From Takifugu bimaculatus (lineage: Eukaryota; Chordata; Actinopteri; Tetraodontiformes; Tetraodontidae), in NCBI GenBank assembly GCA_004026145.2, contig CP034996.1, forward strand, positions 10,717,282 to 10,781,281: a stretch of DNA of 64,000 nucleotides, written 5' to 3'. The translations under genes and the position numbers were made by a program. The notes below the pieces were generated by a model. The model was not told the origin of the DNA. It was given only the letters and a program-made list of their open reading frames with translations, and searched no databases. Below, piece after piece: positions 46,806 through 56,890 of the stretch (positions are counted from its first letter, which is position 1; each line of letters opens with the position of its first letter).

Positions 46806-48822
46806 CTTATTTCCCAGTCAAATCCGCTCTCTATAAATATGCGGTTGTGTGGCGTCAGCCCGGGAACATGTTTTAGCATCGATCATTATCCCGTGAGCTC
46901 CAGGTTGCCCCCCACACACACACACACCACCACCACCCCCCCATCACGTTTTCAGAGGCGGCTCTTTGTGGGGCTGCAGAAACGCAGCGGCGTGATGCTG
47001 CAGCGATCGTTAGGAGGGACTCGGAGGACGGAGGAAACATCAGAGCTGAGGAGCCTTGCAGGAGGTCTGGCTGACCCCGTTAGCTGCTGCAGGTTCAACT
47101 CCCGCAGGGACACCTGTGTGTGTTATCGCTACTGTAGCTTCATTAAAAACCCAAGTGCACTTCCCCGTCTCCGCTTTCATCTGCTTTGGCACAGTTTGGT
47201 TATTTATCCCCCCCCCCTCTGGAGCTTTGTATGAATATTGCAGGCTGTTGAACACACAAGGTGAGCCATTGTTGTCCGCCGCTCTCGGGGGTCCGTGGGG
47301 GTTTTCTACCCTCTACCTTTCGACCCGCTCTTATCTCTTCTGCCGGACCGCTCAGGGCCCGACCTGCTCATGATGCAGTGGTGATTGTTTCGGGTGGGGG
47401 TGGGGAGGGGGCGTTTAAGCTGCCATGAAAGACCAAATCTGCAGGTGGACCCTTAAAAGAGGAGAGCGCCAGACAAAAGTAAGAAAAGCTCCAGTCGCGG
47501 CCGTGAAAGGAGGATGTGACCACATGTAGCTCCCAGTTCTTTATGTCCGCCCTCATCCTTTTATAGCCGCGGCCCCCTTTGAGACGCGCCGGGGCCCCGA
47601 TGCCCCGGAGATCGCCCGCTGCCATCGTTACAAAAGCGCTCACACTGCAGCCGTGCGCACACACTCACACACGCGCTGCAAAGGTTATCCTCCCCAGTTA
47701 GCTCCTGAAACTGCAGGTCTGTCTCATGTCACGGCATCAACGTGTTAATCTTAAGGGTTGAAGAGGGAGCGGTGTCACCCCTCAGCCATTCACATCGCAT
47801 CCCGCCCGGATTCCTCACCGTACCCGGCATGAACGGCTCCCACGCAACTTTTATCCTTTTCTTTTCCTGCACAATGACGCGACTGAAATATGCCACAGAA
47901 ATCGTGCCCGATGGTTTCCAATCCACCAACTGCCGGCAGTTTCCGGGGATTAAGACGGCCGCTAATTCCCGCCAAAAAGCTAGCAGTACAACAGGAAGCG
48001 ACTTCCGCTGTATCCTGAGAGAGGCGGCCGTGTCCCGCACGCACAAATGTGGCTGGTGATGACGTCCAAGCCATCAATGGACCTTTAAAAGCGATAAAAT
48101 AGAAAAGTTGGGTTGTCTCCGGACGCACAGCAGCGTCTGACGGCTGCGAGGGAACTCCCCGGCTGTGGCCAAAGCGGTCGCCGATGCCAAACGGCCCCCG
48201 GGGAGCGTCCCTCGCCTCCTCCGGCGTCACCGCCAACGCTTGCCAATTTACCGGCGTGCTCGCCTTTGTAATGCAATGCAGCACAAACAGGCTTTTGTTC
48301 ACTGACCTTTTAATAATTCAGCCCGAGCAAAATGCTGCGACACATTTTTGATCAAAGTCCGGCGTCGAAGGGGAGGAGGATGAAAAGCTCCCCTCCCAAC
48401 ATGATCCCTCACTAAGAGCTCAAAATGGAAAATCCGACAGTCCTCGTGTGCGACACGGGGAGAGAACCTGATGAATGAAGGTGTTCCGCTCCTGTTGACC
48501 TCTGCCCTGCTTTTACATAGAGAGAAGAAGAAGAAGCTTATATCACGTGGAAGTGTTTTCTTTTCTTTTTTCCACCCCCTGGAAAATATCCCGTCCCTTC
48601 ACCCTGTGACGAATAGCTGGAGATTACAGGTTGGTGACCAGGCACACACATCCACTTCAAAGCTGTGTCTGCAGGAAGCCATTTGTTACCCCGGAGGCAT
48701 CTATCACAATATAGCTTCAGCCCCTAAACTATTCATTTGAAGAAGCAGTGGAAACAAAAAGCATTTGCTCAGTTAGAGGCCCAACCTGGACTGTCCATCT
48801 TCCCTCCGCAGCTCCTGCCTGA

Positions 48823-48823
<1 letters not shown>
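46804..48823. other. Intron, unique sequence
   Basis: An AAG|GTGAGC donor-like word at 47260/47261 has no convincing exon upstream. A 170-codon minus-strand frame at 47790-48302 shows no family I recognise and overlaps open frames on the + strand. No gene supported. Confidence 0.35.
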
Positions 48824-48861
<38 letters not shown>

Positions 48862-49062
48862 CATACCGACTCCACTAGCAAAGTAAGGACATTTTTGGGA
48901 TGTGGGGACATTTTTGGGGACAAGATTGAGGTTAGAATTGGGTCGGGGTTATGGGCTTGGTGGGGATGGGGTGGGCTTGGAAAGGGGCTGGATGGTGCAT
49001 TTTTCCCTGAAATGTCCTCAGTAAAGAGAGAAGTGCAAGGATGTGTGTGAGTGTGTGTGTAC
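48824..49062 (+). mobile_element. Dispersed fish repeat with telomere-like core, flanked by TG repeats
   Basis: (GT)n at 48824-48853 is followed by GTAAGGACATTTTTGGGATG, a second GGGGACATTTTTGGGGACA, then GAGGTTAGAATTGGGTCGGG, and ends CTGAAATGTCCTCAGTAAAG, then AAGTGCAAGGATGTGTGTGA and a second TG run. I recognise this layout (GGGGACATTTT, GGTTAGAATTAGG core, TGTCCTCA, TG tail) as a very common short repeat of teleost genomes; its family name is not certain to me. Confidence 0.65.
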
Positions 49063-50354
49063 GCAGGCGTGTTCCTGTGGGTTGGGGAGCTTCCATCATC
49101 CTTCCTGGTTTAGAGAAATTCAAATATGAGATATTTTTTAAGGCGTTAAATGGCAACGTTTCCGGGCTGCAGGTCGGCCTGCTTGTATTTATTTATGTGG
49201 CGACGGGGGCCGTTGAGAGAGGAGCCCGCACTTAAATCTCTGTCTGATCCACTTGCTCTTCACCTCTCCGTTACACCTTCCCCCCACTCTATGATGAATA
49301 AAAACCTTGCATAATTCTGCTCCTGCCGTAACATAAAAGTGGATTGGAGGTTTTCTCTGATGAAGCACCAGAGGCTGCTGGGTATTTGATGTGCGTGACT
49401 TGTCAGTTCCCAGACAAGGACACCCTCCTTGAATCAAGTGCCAAATGGGAAAATCAAATGCTGAAGTCTGAACTGTAAAAAAAAATCTCCTTAATGGTAC
49501 CAAGGATGTCATTTATGTTGAGATTAGCTGGGCTTTTTCTCCAGTTTTCCTCCTTATTATCTAGTTAAAGGTGGAAATATGGGGGGGGGGGATATCTGCT
49601 GAAGCCCCATCGTCAGGTGGATCCACCTTTTCAGGGTCGCTCATGGTTTGGGCCCAACCTGCTCTTCCCCATAGCTGCTTCAAAGCCGGCGGGTCTGAGA
49701 GCGCAGCGGAAGTTTGGGGGTGAAATTTGAATTCCGAATGGGGATTTGGATCCTTTGATGTGTGATACGTGAGCGCTGCGACTCCTCCAGATGAAACGAT
49801 TGTGACAAGGTCCACATTCGTCTGCCGGAGTCGCACTCCGGAGGCTCACCGCCGGACCGGGACGCGTGGCGTCGCCCAATAAAGGCCCCGACAGACGGAA
49901 GCACGTGAGCCTGTGAGCGTGTGTGGCCAGAGCAGGCGGGGTGGAAACGTTCGTGGCGACGCACGCCGCCACCGTTCCTCGGTGCCTCGGTTTATGATAT
50001 CATCTGTTTCACACGAACTGCCTGCGCACGCCTCCGTGCGCACTCCTAGTAATTGCACGGGGGATTGTTAATTGCTCCTCACTAGCATTAGCACTTCATT
50101 ATTATTTTGCTAAACAAATGTTTCCGCCCGTTCCCGTAATTAATTGTTGTTTGGAGTGATTTTACACTGTGATTTATATCAGGACCGGATGATTTGAAGT
50201 CCTCTTCGATTTATTTACAAATGTATTTTAAAGTAGCCTGGAGTCATTGCACTTAGGCCGTTCTTTCTATAGAAATAAGCGGAAGAAAATCTCTGAATCT
50301 ATCATCAAATCAGGGAAATTTTATTACCAGGATTTTGTTTTTCACGAGGGGGGG
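49063..50354. other. Intron, unique sequence
   Basis: 49100-49500 is low-CpG unique sequence and a weak candidate element; 50090-50340 is AT-rich. No gene recognised. Confidence 0.35.
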
Positions 50355-50535
50355 CGGGGTTCTCGGTTCAAACCCCAGTGCAGGCGAACCATGGAAGGTG
50401 TCCTGGTACTAGGGGAAGGTGCCAGAACACCTTCAGAGCGCTGCCCAGGTACCCTTGAGCAAGGCACCAAACCCATAAAGACCCTGATGGACTGGCCAAC
50501 CATCCAGGGGGGCCCTGCCTCCGATGGGCGAAGCG
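50355..50535 (+). mobile_element. Decayed dispersed fish repeat
   Basis: GGTTCAAACCCC (B-box-like, 50363) and ACCCTTGAGCAAGGCACCAAACCC (50451-50474) are hallmark words of a dispersed repeat common in teleosts. Later parts (CATCCAGGGGGGCCCTGCCTCCGATGGG) are degenerate. Probably non-autonomous; no ORF. Confidence 0.6.
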
Positions 50536-51245
50536 GTTAAGAAAAAACAAACGTCTGAAGGGTGTTTTAGGTACAAACTTTGTAATTGTGAAATCTGGTC
50601 TCAGAGACAAAGATGGACGACGTGGTTGATGACGGGTCAGGTGGCTGCAAACGATGATGTTTGAGAGGAAGTTTCCTTTCCCTTCTGGTCCACATCTGGT
50701 AGCTTCTCTGCTTTTGCTCCATTTTGAAAAGAGATAAAGACGTTTGCAGCTGGGGTTCGGGGGTCGTGGGGAAGGTTGTTGCCGGATAATTTCAGTGGAA
50801 ACGTGTTGAGCTTTTCCTAAATAATGCTAGTAAAACATGCGACTGTAACATGTTCAGCTGTATTATTATTAGCATTTGCTGAGTCAGCTGCAACCTACTT
50901 GATCTGCATTAACGTAAAGACCATAAAGTCCTAAAGCGATCGGAAGCCCGAAGGCCTTCGTTCCTCTCTTATGAGGACATGTGTCTTCGGTCACCTGGTT
51001 TCCTTCAGCACCTTTGGTTGTCGTGCAGGAGTTTCAACCATTTTAGCCGCTGCTTTGGTGAAATTCGCGTTTTAATACGTTTGCGTTTCATACGTTTCGC
51101 AATGTTTCCAGGCTCTCATCCCATTTTCATCCCTTTCTTTTCATCTGCTCCAGCAGTCTTCCGCTAAAACCCTCAACTGTTCCACACATGAGCGTAATGA
51201 CGAAGAAACTGTTATAAAGTGTGTTATTGTTCCACCCTGGCTGGG

Positions 51246-51277
<32 letters not shown>

Positions 51278-52240
51278 ATAAACGTGTTAGATTGAGAATT
51301 AAATCAAGTTTAAAATAAGAAAATAAGCAGATGCGAGTGTCGTCATGAAGGGAAAAAACAGTAATGAGCTAGACTGATCTAATAAAGCCAGCGGTGCGGC
51401 GGCAATAAAGTGTGCTAACCAAGCTTGATTCCATCTATTAACAATGTTTACCATCTCTTTTATTACGCCGAGATGAATCGCGACCCTTAGCGTTGAATTA
51501 AACAAGATTTAAATGCTCTCAAATACGCTTTAAAAAGGTTCCATGTATTATTCAGGGCTTTTTTTAAAATAGTGATGACTCACTTGAAATCAAAATAGAA
51601 GTGCGGGGGCCGTGTTTCGCATGGATCAGGGGGCTCCATGGAGAGCCGAGGTGACAAAGACTACGTTACGCTTTTACCGCAATCTGCTCACCGGTGGAAT
51701 GTTGGTCGCATTCCAAAGGGCCGGAGTACATCAGACATACGGTGAAACAGCTGCTCCTGCGCCAAAGGGAGGCTAATCTCTCCATCATGCTAGCTGACAG
51801 CGCTGAGCGCCCCAACGTCCATCGCCATAGGCTTTACCTCCACGCCAGCGTGTGTGTATGCATGTGTCGTGTTGGGGGGGGGGGGGGGCAGCCAGAGGAG
51901 AAGAGTAAAGGAGCAGTTAAGACGGTGATGGAGAGAATGTGTAAAAGCAGGTGAGATGAACCCTGAATGATGAAAGCTGGGAGGGAACAGGACGGATATT
52001 GGAAGTGAAGCTTCCTCCCGGGAGACCTCTCCCCTACAGGAACACTATGATCACTGCTGCGTGTGAACGTGTGCGTGTGTGTGACACAGCAGGAGGCGTC
52101 TGCGTGAACCATCGCACAGTTTATTTATGACGACTCCCCGCCGCCACCGACAGACGGAGAACCAGAAAACAACTCTGACGCTTTTAGACTTCCCTCCCAC
52201 CAGTGGCCTTTTCCCTCATCACCGGGAGGAGCTGATGAAT
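50536..52240. other. Intron; (TG)n at 51249-51278, AT-rich block 51290-51540
   Basis: The AT-rich block contains TTAACAATGTTTACCATCTC and other low-CpG unique sequence. A G run occurs near 51875-51888. No gene recognised. Confidence 0.35.
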
Positions 52241-52448
52241 GGAGGAGTGGAGGGGTGGAGGGACGGAGGGATGGAGGAGTGGAGGAGTGGAGGAGTGGAG
52301 GGGTGGAGGGGTGGAGGGATGGAGGAGTGGGAGGGGTGGAGGGACGGAGGGATGGAGGGATTTAGGGGTGGAGGAGTGGAGGGGTGGAGGGTGGAGGAGT
52401 GGAGGGATGGAGGGGTGGAGGAGTGGAGGGATGGAGGAGTGGAGGAGT
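52241..52448. repeat. Purine-rich minisatellite (GGAGGAGTG-type)
   Basis: About 208 bp of 9- to 12-bp units built from GGAGGAGTGGAGG, GGAGGGATGGAGG and GGAGGGACGGAGG. Purine-rich on + strand. Frames reading Gly/Glu/Trp/Arg across it are artefacts. Confidence 0.95.
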
Positions 52449-52548
52449 TCATGAGGACCATTTGTTACACTTAAAATAACTCATTTTCAAACCAATTTTA
52501 TCAGGTCTCATCAATCAAGGGAATCTTTCTGTATTTCCCGGTGGGTTA

Positions 52549-52566
52549 AACACACACACACACACA

Positions 52567-52597
<31 letters not shown>

Positions 52598-52640
52598 CAC
52601 ACCACTGACACACAAACACACAAACAAAAACACACACACA
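52549..52640. repeat. (CA)n microsatellite, interrupted
   Basis: About 90 bp of CA with CCA, CTGA and AAAC interruptions. Confidence 0.95.
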
Positions 52641-52720
52641 CTTTGGAGGGCTGGAACAATCATGAGGATTAAATCCTCCACTGAGACAAAGATCAGGACT
52701 CCGTCTGTAGCCAGTAGACG

Positions 52721-52876
52721 TCCTCCTCCTCCCCCTCTTCCTCTTCCTCCTACTCTTCCTCCTTCTCTTCCTCCACCCTTCCTCCTCTTCCTCTTCCTCC
52801 TACTCTTCCTCCTTCTCTTCCTCCTCCTCTTCCTCCTCCTCCCCCTCTTCCTCCTCCTCCTTCTCCTCCTCCTCCC

Positions 52877-52909
<33 letters not shown>

Positions 52910-52943
52910 TCTCCTCCCCCTCCTCTTCCTTCTCCTCCCCTCC

Positions 52944-52975
<32 letters not shown>

Positions 52976-53531
52976 TTCCTCCTTCTCTTCCTCCTCCTCC
53001 CCCTCTTCCTCCTCCTCCCCCTCTTCCTCCTCTTCCTCCTTCTCCTCCCCCTCTTCCTCCTCCTCCTCCTCCTCTCTTCTCTTCCTCCTCCCCCCTCTTC
53101 CTCTTCCTCCTCCTCCTCTTCCTCCTCCCCCTCCTCCTCTTCCTCCTTTCTTCCTTCCTCCTCCTCTTCCTCTCTCCTTCTCTCCTCCTCCTCCTCCTCT
53201 TCCTCCTCTTTCTCCTCCTCCTCTTCCTCCTCTTTCTCCTCCTCCTCTTCCTCCTCTTTCTCCTCCTCCTCTTCCTCCTCCTCTCTCCCTCCCCCTCTTC
53301 TCCTCCTCTCCCTTTCCTCCTCCTCTCCTCCTCCGCCCTCCTTCCTCCTCCTTCCTCCTCCTCTTCCCTGCTCCTTCTTCCTCTCCCTTCCTCTTCCTCT
53401 CTGCTTCCTCCTCCTCCTTCCTCCTCCTCTCCTCCTCCTCTTCTCTCTCCTCTTCCTCTTCATCCTCCCTCTCCCCTCTTCCTCCTCCTCTCTCCCGTCC
53501 TCCTCTCTCTCCTCCTCCTCCTCCTCTTCCT
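52721..53531. repeat. 810-bp polypyrimidine tract (CTTCCTCCTCCT-type)
   Basis: Almost pure C/T on the + strand for 0.8 kb, made of irregular CCT, CTT and CCCCCTCTT units with very few purines. Long frames of Ser/Pro/Leu/Phe (+) or Glu/Arg/Gly/Lys (-) are composition artefacts. Such mirror-rich polypurine-polypyrimidine DNA can form intramolecular triplexes. In the sense RNA it is a huge pyrimidine tract 1.9 kb upstream of the microexon. Confidence 0.97.
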
Positions 53532-53880
53532 GACTGCTACCAGAAGGGCTTTATTTAATCTTGAGCAGAAACGAAACCCTCTGCAGATGGATCCGGGTTA
53601 AGGATCCTTCCGGAAGCACATGTGCGGGATAACGTCCGTTCCCGTCCCAGCAGCAGGGCGCGGGCGAGGGAACGGTGGTGCCAGATTCCTCGTGCCGCTT
53701 CAGTCCACCTTTCTTTTTCCTTTTAATTAGTGACATAGAAGAAATAAAGGGCCGTCTTGGAGGTGCGTTTTCCGAGGCTTTTCCTCCCATCAGGAGCAGT
53801 GGGAGCATGTGAGAGTCGGCCATTGTGTAAGTGATTGGGAATACTCTGCTCATGCTATGGTAAAATGGGGAATAAGAGAG
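53532..53880. other. Intron, unique sequence
   Basis: Nothing recognised. Confidence 0.4.
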
Positions 53881-54010
53881 GGGAATGAAAAGTGTTTTAT
53901 TCAATTTCAGCCTGCCAGGCCTTGCTGAACTGTTGTGTCGGTTGCCTGGCAACTGTAACGCTCAGAGATCCAAGTGCAGAGAGTATTGAATCAGACTCCC
54001 ACCATTTTTT
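53881..54010. promoter_or_regulatory. Candidate element with perfect RFX X-box
   Basis: GTTGCCTGGCAAC (53941-53953) is a full palindromic match to the RFX-family X-box GTNRCC-N(0-3)-RGYAAC with a one-base spacer. It sits in unique, low-CpG sequence. Confidence 0.45.
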
Positions 54011-54467
54011 CCCGTCTTTTATGCCGCCCGTGTTCTTTCTTTCCTCCACTTATCCGTCTCTGGCTGTTTTTATAAGTGAATAGTTCTGCAAAAGGGGAGA
54101 AACGAGAAAAAGAAAAGATGGTTTTTAAAGGCCAGAGTTCTCTGGTGGTGGTGGGGGGGGGCGCAGCTGTGACAGGGGACCGGTACCTCGGCACAGGGAG
54201 GAGGCGCAGGAACGGAGGGAGATCAGGCTCTGCTGAGGGGAGACATCGGTCCCTTTGACCAGTGTGGCAGCAGCTTCAAACTCACGCCATTTTCCATGAG
54301 CTGAACAGCTGAGATGTGGTCCAGCCCAAATTTGTTGGCTGCAGGAGGAGATTTAATAATCTCTCTTTGTTGGTCCCCTCTCATCCCTGGTTCAGACGCC
54401 GCCTCGTAGAGCTGTTCAGGTTTTCAGGCACACTGGAGGCATTCCAATAGATTCATCAATTGGCAGA

Positions 54468-54508
<41 letters not shown>

Positions 54509-55119
54509 CCTCCCCTCGGGAAACATGCAAAAACACACTAGGCACCACTGCTCTATGTTGTTTATTTGGTCCTCCAACTCCCATTGTTTCAATAGCTTCC
54601 CTGTCACACATACCCCCCCCCCCACCCCCCATAGTTCTGCAGGCCTGACCCAATCCCCAGCTGGGCCTCGCTGCTCTCCATTCCCAACACTCAGGCTCTT
54701 ATCTCTGGTAGCATCTGCTGATCCAGCTGCTGTGAACTCACAATCCGCATATTCCCAAATTCTCCTCCCGGATATCTTCGTGCGGACGTCTCGCTCCCCT
54801 CCCCCCCAACACACACACGCGCTCTTGGCCCAGCAACAACCAGCGCGTCCTCACAAATAAACGAATAACCGAAACAGCTGGAGATGTGGCGAGTGTGGCC
54901 GGACGGCGCCCGGCGAGCCCGCGGGCTCGGTCGGAGGCAGAGGCACATCTCTGCGCCGACAATGCTGCTAGCTGAGTTTACGATACATCGCAGCTAGCCT
55001 GGATGAATAAGCACAGGAGCCGACTAGCGGAGGAGCGGCGTCCACAGGGGCTCCACCTTCTCGTGGATCTCACGGCCTCGTTTGAAAACGGCGAGCTTCA
55101 CTGTGCGAGGCGGATAATG
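54011..55119. other. Intron; (GT)n and mixed unique sequence
   Basis: 54280-54460 is unique low-CpG sequence. (GT)n lies at 54472-54505. 54880-55110 is CpG-rich. No exon recognised. Confidence 0.4.
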
Positions 55120-55397
55120 TGACGAGCCTAATTAAAAGGGGCTCGTCTGCAAGGTCTCAATTAGCCAACGGGCTGTATCGGGACGTTCTCTTTCAGGGTT
55201 GAGCGATTTCCTCGCCGGTGATTGACATGCGAGATAACGGCGGCGGCGTATTGCGCCTCTCCTTCCCGACAGACGCCGGCGCTCTGTTCTCCTGCCGTTA
55301 TCTAATCAGATCTTCTGTCTGTGTTCTTCTCTCCTCTCTGCTTTCTGGCTTCTGCCTCTGTCCGTCCCACCTCCCCTCTCTCCTGGGAACATCCCAG
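55120..55397 (+). promoter_or_regulatory. Upstream intronic flank of the microexon: long pyrimidine tract and splicing-factor motifs
   Basis: Unique AT-containing sequence (55120-55260) gives way to a long pyrimidine-rich tract from about 55300. TTCTTCTCTCCTCTCT at 55324-55339 offers PTB-type UCUU/CUCUCU sites. Two UGC words at 55339 and 55353 are of the kind bound by the neuronal microexon activator SRRM4/nSR100, although farther from the acceptor than its usual position. A neuron-biased, PTB-repressed exon is the inference. Sites are seen; binding is not shown. Confidence 0.45.
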
Positions 55398-55424
55398 CGA
55401 TGGCTACAAAAGGCAAAGCTCGAG
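55398..55424 (+). CDS. cadm2: CADM2 alternative 27-nt microexon (nine-residue insert)
   Basis: A 27-nt phase 1/phase 1 cassette exon lies between a long pyrimidine-rich tract ending CATCCCAG and a consensus donor GTGAGT. Read in the phase required by the Ig exon at 62322, it encodes A-M-A-T-K-G-K-A-R and then joins to the Gly that opens the next exon. Human CADM2 isoforms, as I recall them, carry an optional nine-residue insert of the form AAASKNKVK at exactly this junction, between the signal peptide and the first Ig domain. Length, phase and the A-x-A-[ST]-K-x-K-x-[KR] pattern all agree. It is a basic linker at the mature N-terminus, so it could affect signal cleavage or adhesion (inference). 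It is far below the size at which ORF calling would detect it. An ATG within it (55400) is in frame with the downstream exon. The main uncertainty is that the match is short and remembered, but the splice signals are independent support. Confidence 0.85.
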
Positions 55425-56056
55425 GTGAGTTGACTGCGTCGCCTGCCGCCAGCGCGGATCAACGCCAACACGTCGCTGCTCTTTTGTGGATTTTAGCGTT
55501 CCGTGGTTACGAGCGAACCGCCTCTAGGATCAAACACAACAGGAAGCTCATCCTCGCTGGAGCGTTCACAGATTTTTCTATTTGTTCAGCTCGTAAACCT
55601 TGAGGATGCTCTGAGGTCGTCGGAATAATAATGTGTGTTTAACTCCGCCGCGCTGCCCTTTGGCATCGGCGGGCTCGGGAAAGGTGGCGGTAAATTACAG
55701 TCATCAAACTCCGCAGACGCCGGGAATGACGGAGCGGTTCGATTAGAGATCGGAGAGCAGCGGCGAGGCGAGGCGAGGCGCCGCGCGTACCCGAGGGGAG
55801 ATGACCCCAATTCATTCAGTAAAAAAGAGCCTCGACAGCTTAATGCAGCTCTGGCCAAACGGGTGTGATGTCGTTTGTTCTCAGGTGGCGGTAATAAAGC
55901 CACGCCCGTGTTATGGGTTCGCTTCCCAGCCACCTCTCCAGAGCTTCCCTGTCCACTTCTTATCGAACACGGACTAAATCGGCCCTCGTTTGGGACGTGC
56001 AAGTAAAAAGAGAAATAAATAGATCGATCCAGGAGAAAAAATGCTGCATGAATAGT

Positions 56057-56077
56057 CCCCCCCCCCCCCCCCCCCCC
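56057..56077. repeat. Poly-C tract, 21 bases
   Basis: Uninterrupted C run; a further interrupted C run lies at 56225-56245. Confidence 0.95.
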
Positions 56078-56679
56078 AAGGGTCCAGTATTACAAAAACT
56101 CCATCCCAGCTGTCTCTCTGACAACTGTAGTGCTCCGTGGTGACAAACAGGTCGATTTAACCCAAATGCAGCGCAGCAAAAGATTTCTGCTGTTGCTGAT
56201 GTTCACATCGGCATCTCTACCAACCCCCCCCCCCCACCCCCCCCATCATCCTCAGCAGTAGCAACGGCCTTAACAACAACACCCCCGCCTCGCTCGGCGG
56301 GGTTTCCTTCTGCCTCCGTGCGTAATTTATTTTAACAACCTGCAGGATCATTGGGAGACGCGGCGTCTCCATCTTGTGCTCGCCGCTGCCCCCCTCCTCT
56401 CTTCATGAAAGGACACCCTCGACGGGGCCGGCGCCCTTTTGTTTCTCGCCGTGGCGGCGCGGCAACATCCATCGCGTTGTTGATGGAGAAAGCGAGGACG
56501 TGTAGATTAGAGAGACGCGCGTGTCTCCCCCCTCGTCCCTGCTGCCTCTCGCGTCGCTTATAATGAGGCTTTTGCTAAGAAAACATAACGAGGCCGATAA
56601 GATTCCCGCTGATCCGGGGGCAGATAAAAGCCCGGCTCACCTCAAAGCTGCGGCCCGCCGGCGAACATAAGAGCAAGAG

Positions 56680-56890
56680 ATATGGATGTGACTGAGGGGC
56701 TATGAAGTGCAGCCAATTACTGTATAATACGGCACCAGAGAGATTAATATTCCTGTCTCAGCACTTTCTTTTATTATTGGAGGAAGATTAAATCAGGTTA
56801 ATACAGGGAAAATGTGACAACATAATGGCATCACTGTCAGGGGCGTAAATGAGCATGAAATAGGTACTTAGTAGAACACAACACAGACAC
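56680..56890. promoter_or_regulatory. Candidate noncoding element
   Basis: AT-rich, low-CpG unique block with GCCAATTACTGTATAATACG and GAGAGATTAATATTCC. It lies 1.3 kb downstream of the microexon. Candidate splicing or transcriptional element by composition only. Confidence 0.27.

Larger units (their letters stand above)
1..55397 (+). other. cadm2: Inferred part of CADM2 first intron (upstream of microexon)
   Basis: No other coding exon was recognised in these 55 kb, and the human counterpart of this intron is very long, so the whole interval is read as intron sequence belonging to the same + strand transcript. The signal-peptide exon, expected to end in phase 1, was looked for and not found. 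An unrelated small gene, an alternative first exon or a noncoding RNA inside the interval cannot be excluded. Confidence 0.65.

Noticed and set aside
47790..48302. 170-codon minus-strand frame
   Set aside because: No family recognised; overlapping + frames of similar size; composition typical of chance frames in GC-moderate intron.
52662..53558. 298-codon + frame and 237-codon minus frame
   Set aside because: Composition artefact of the 810-bp polypyrimidine tract.
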